Source: Amorphochlora amoebiformis (taxonomy: Eukaryota; Cercozoa; Chlorarachniophyceae). From it: a stretch of 64,000 nt of DNA. Position 1 is the stretch's first letter, and each line of letters opens with the position of its first letter. Shown piece by piece: positions 1 to 64,000 of the stretch. The translations under genes were made by a program, and so were the position numbers. A model generated the notes under the pieces. It saw only the letters and a list, made by a program, of their open reading frames with translations, had not been told where the DNA came from and did not search any database. The stretch covers positions 1 to 64,000 of the forward strand of contig BAAHQB010000054.1 of assembly GCA_054601695.1 (NCBI GenBank), read 5' to 3'.

Positions 1-149
1 ATGTACACATTTATATACGCGTACACGTATATGCGCATACACACACACACACACACATATGTATATATATGTATATGTATATGTATATATTAGTGTGTAT
101 ATATATATATCAATATATATATATATATATGTATATATTCAAATTTATA

Positions 150-206
<57 letters not shown>

Positions 207-263
207 GCCTGTACAATCATGTATGGGCGTTTACGTGTATATATGTATATTATCTATATACGT

Positions 264-339
<76 letters not shown>

Positions 340-444
340 TACACGTACTAATATACATATATACATACGCACATATAGCCACATAGACATACCCAGATGT
401 TCGCATTGTATGTTTGTATGATATCATGTTAAGAAAATGTCCAG

Positions 445-15762
<15,318 letters not shown>

Positions 15763-15824
15763 GCTAATAGGATTCGGTTCTTTTTGGATGGTACTAGTGA
15801 CCTCGATAATCTGATTGCTTCAAG

Positions 15825-37422
<21,598 letters not shown>

Positions 37423-37610
37423 CGTGATATTCTCGGTGAATAGGTCTGCTTTGTGTCCGTTCTCGAATCCTTTTTTATCTCGGGCGACAGACGCTCTTGT
37501 CAGAGGCGAATCGGCGAGGCACCCGGCCGCATTTTTTCGATGGCGTAACGAAAATATATGGAACTGTAAGACAGTTTAGAAATCGCTCCACAACTATTAG
37601 AGGGTTTGAA
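37423..37610. promoter_or_regulatory. Shared bidirectional promoter gap
   Basis: About 188 bp separate the putative ATG of the multi-PH gene (- strand) from the chosen ATG of prolyl-tRNA synthetase (+ strand). The stretch is free of TA repeat, unlike almost all other non-coding sequence here. It should contain both promoters and 5' leaders. I see no certain TATA box. If the synthetase instead starts at the in-frame ATG at 37497, the gap shrinks to about 74 bp. Confidence 0.6.
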
Positions 37611-49353
<11,743 letters not shown>

Positions 49354-49845
49354 CAACAACTCGGATATAACTAGACAACAACTCGGATGCATACATACTA
49401 GACATACATGCTAAGCTATGTAGGCCCAAAATGAGTTATGAATGATTAAATTTAAATTCTAATGTTTTATCGTTACTCTATTACATAGTAGAGATGATCT
49501 AGATGATAGACTCGTATTATTCATATCCTAGATATCGTATTACTACTAGTACTAGTATTCTAGGTACTGCCGTAGCCGAATAGTAGTGCAGCTTAGTTTA
49601 GAAAGGTTGCTCATCATGTGGCGTTCAGTTTAGAGAACTTATAATTAATTACAAGTTACGCGCTTATTCTGAATATTAGAATCGAAGTAAAGGACGGACA
49701 AGATCGTAAGTTACTAAGGTAACTAAGGTAACTAGTGATGATTCAGTTCGGATGCTACGTATGTGTCACTCTAAGGTGTTGTTGCATCCGAGAATATACA
49801 AGTTTAAGTACACTCTAGATGCCATTGGAAGCACTGTCGTGAAAT
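49354..49845. other. Intergenic gap between convergent synthetase and patatin genes
   Basis: About 490 bp of unique, non-TA sequence between two stop codons. Two partial ACTCGGATATAACTAGACA-type repeats are present (49360-49400). I see no gene or RNA. It should contain both polyadenylation regions. Confidence 0.6.
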
Positions 49846-58737
<8,892 letters not shown>

Positions 58738-58772
58738 CTATCCGCTTATATATCACAATACATGCGTATATA

Positions 58773-58859
<87 letters not shown>

Positions 58860-58878
58860 AAATGTATATTTTATATAA

Positions 58879-58932
<54 letters not shown>

Positions 58933-58952
58933 GCATAAACTAGGCTCAATTT

Positions 58953-59001
<49 letters not shown>

Positions 59002-59068
59002 ATTATGTACACATACATTTTTAACATATATATTTATATATATATATATTTATATGTATGTATTTAGA

Positions 59069-59113
<45 letters not shown>

Positions 59114-59124
59114 CACATATATAT

Positions 59125-59188
<64 letters not shown>

Positions 59189-59217
59189 TAATGTTTATAT
59201 ATATATATATATATACA

Positions 59218-63956
<4,739 letters not shown>

Positions 63957-64000
63957 CTGAGTGCAATACATGTGCAATACATGTGCACGTAGATGAAAAA

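Overview
The window is nuclear DNA from an intron-rich eukaryote, most likely a unicellular protist or alga. It looks like an ocean of (TA)n microsatellite, and almost every long open frame in it is just TA repeat read as Ile-Tyr-Ile-Tyr. The unique sequence islands between the TA tracts are small exons (14 to 285 nt) with GT-AG borders (one GC-AG). Joined in order with matching intron phases they give five protein-coding genes on both strands. About 7.9 kb (roughly 12 %) is coding; the rest is intron. The organism cannot be named from sequence alone. An N-terminal signal-peptide-like extension on the prolyl-tRNA synthetase would fit an alga with a secondary plastid, and degenerate TTAGGG-like arrays occur, but neither is decisive.

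Layout, left to right. (1) 445-15762, + strand: the C-terminal 303 residues (19 exons) of a PYROXD2-type FAD-dependent oxidoreductase of the phytoene-desaturase superfamily; its N-terminal half lies left of the window. (2) 15825-37422, - strand: a 49-exon gene for a roughly 1170-residue protein with five pleckstrin-homology (PH) domains arranged PH-PH-PH, ankyrin repeats, PH-PH. (3) 37611-49353, + strand: a complete 20-exon archaeal/eukaryotic-type prolyl-tRNA synthetase (about 588 aa) with a signal-like N-terminal extension. (4) 49846-58737, - strand: a 16-exon patatin-like phospholipase with a GxSxG/DGG dyad and a C-terminal membrane helix. (5) 59256-63956 and beyond, - strand: an ELO-family fatty-acid-elongase-like membrane protein whose histidine box is degenerate.

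Genes 1 and 2 are tail to tail, with stop codons only about 60 bp apart. Genes 2 and 3 are head to head across a 188-bp TA-free gap that must hold both promoters. Genes 3 and 4 are tail to tail, and 5 and 4 run in tandem. Patatin (lipid hydrolysis), ELO (acyl elongation) and the PH protein (phosphoinositide binding) share a lipid theme, but that may be chance.

The introns hold the second story. Some are only 33-60 nt, while others are 1-2 kb of (TA)n, (CA)n(TA)n(TG)n, minisatellites (13, 21, 30, 30, 43 and 79 bp units), purine or pyrimidine tracts and TTAGGG-like arrays. Five copies of a tRNA-derived SINE-like element (about 170-580 bp), each embedded in TA repeat, also lie in introns. The reading frame holds across nearly all junctions. 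Two places (PH gene 18782/19572; patatin 53076-53433) are off by one base and are reported as such. No CRISPR array, IS element, rRNA or convincing functional tRNA was seen.
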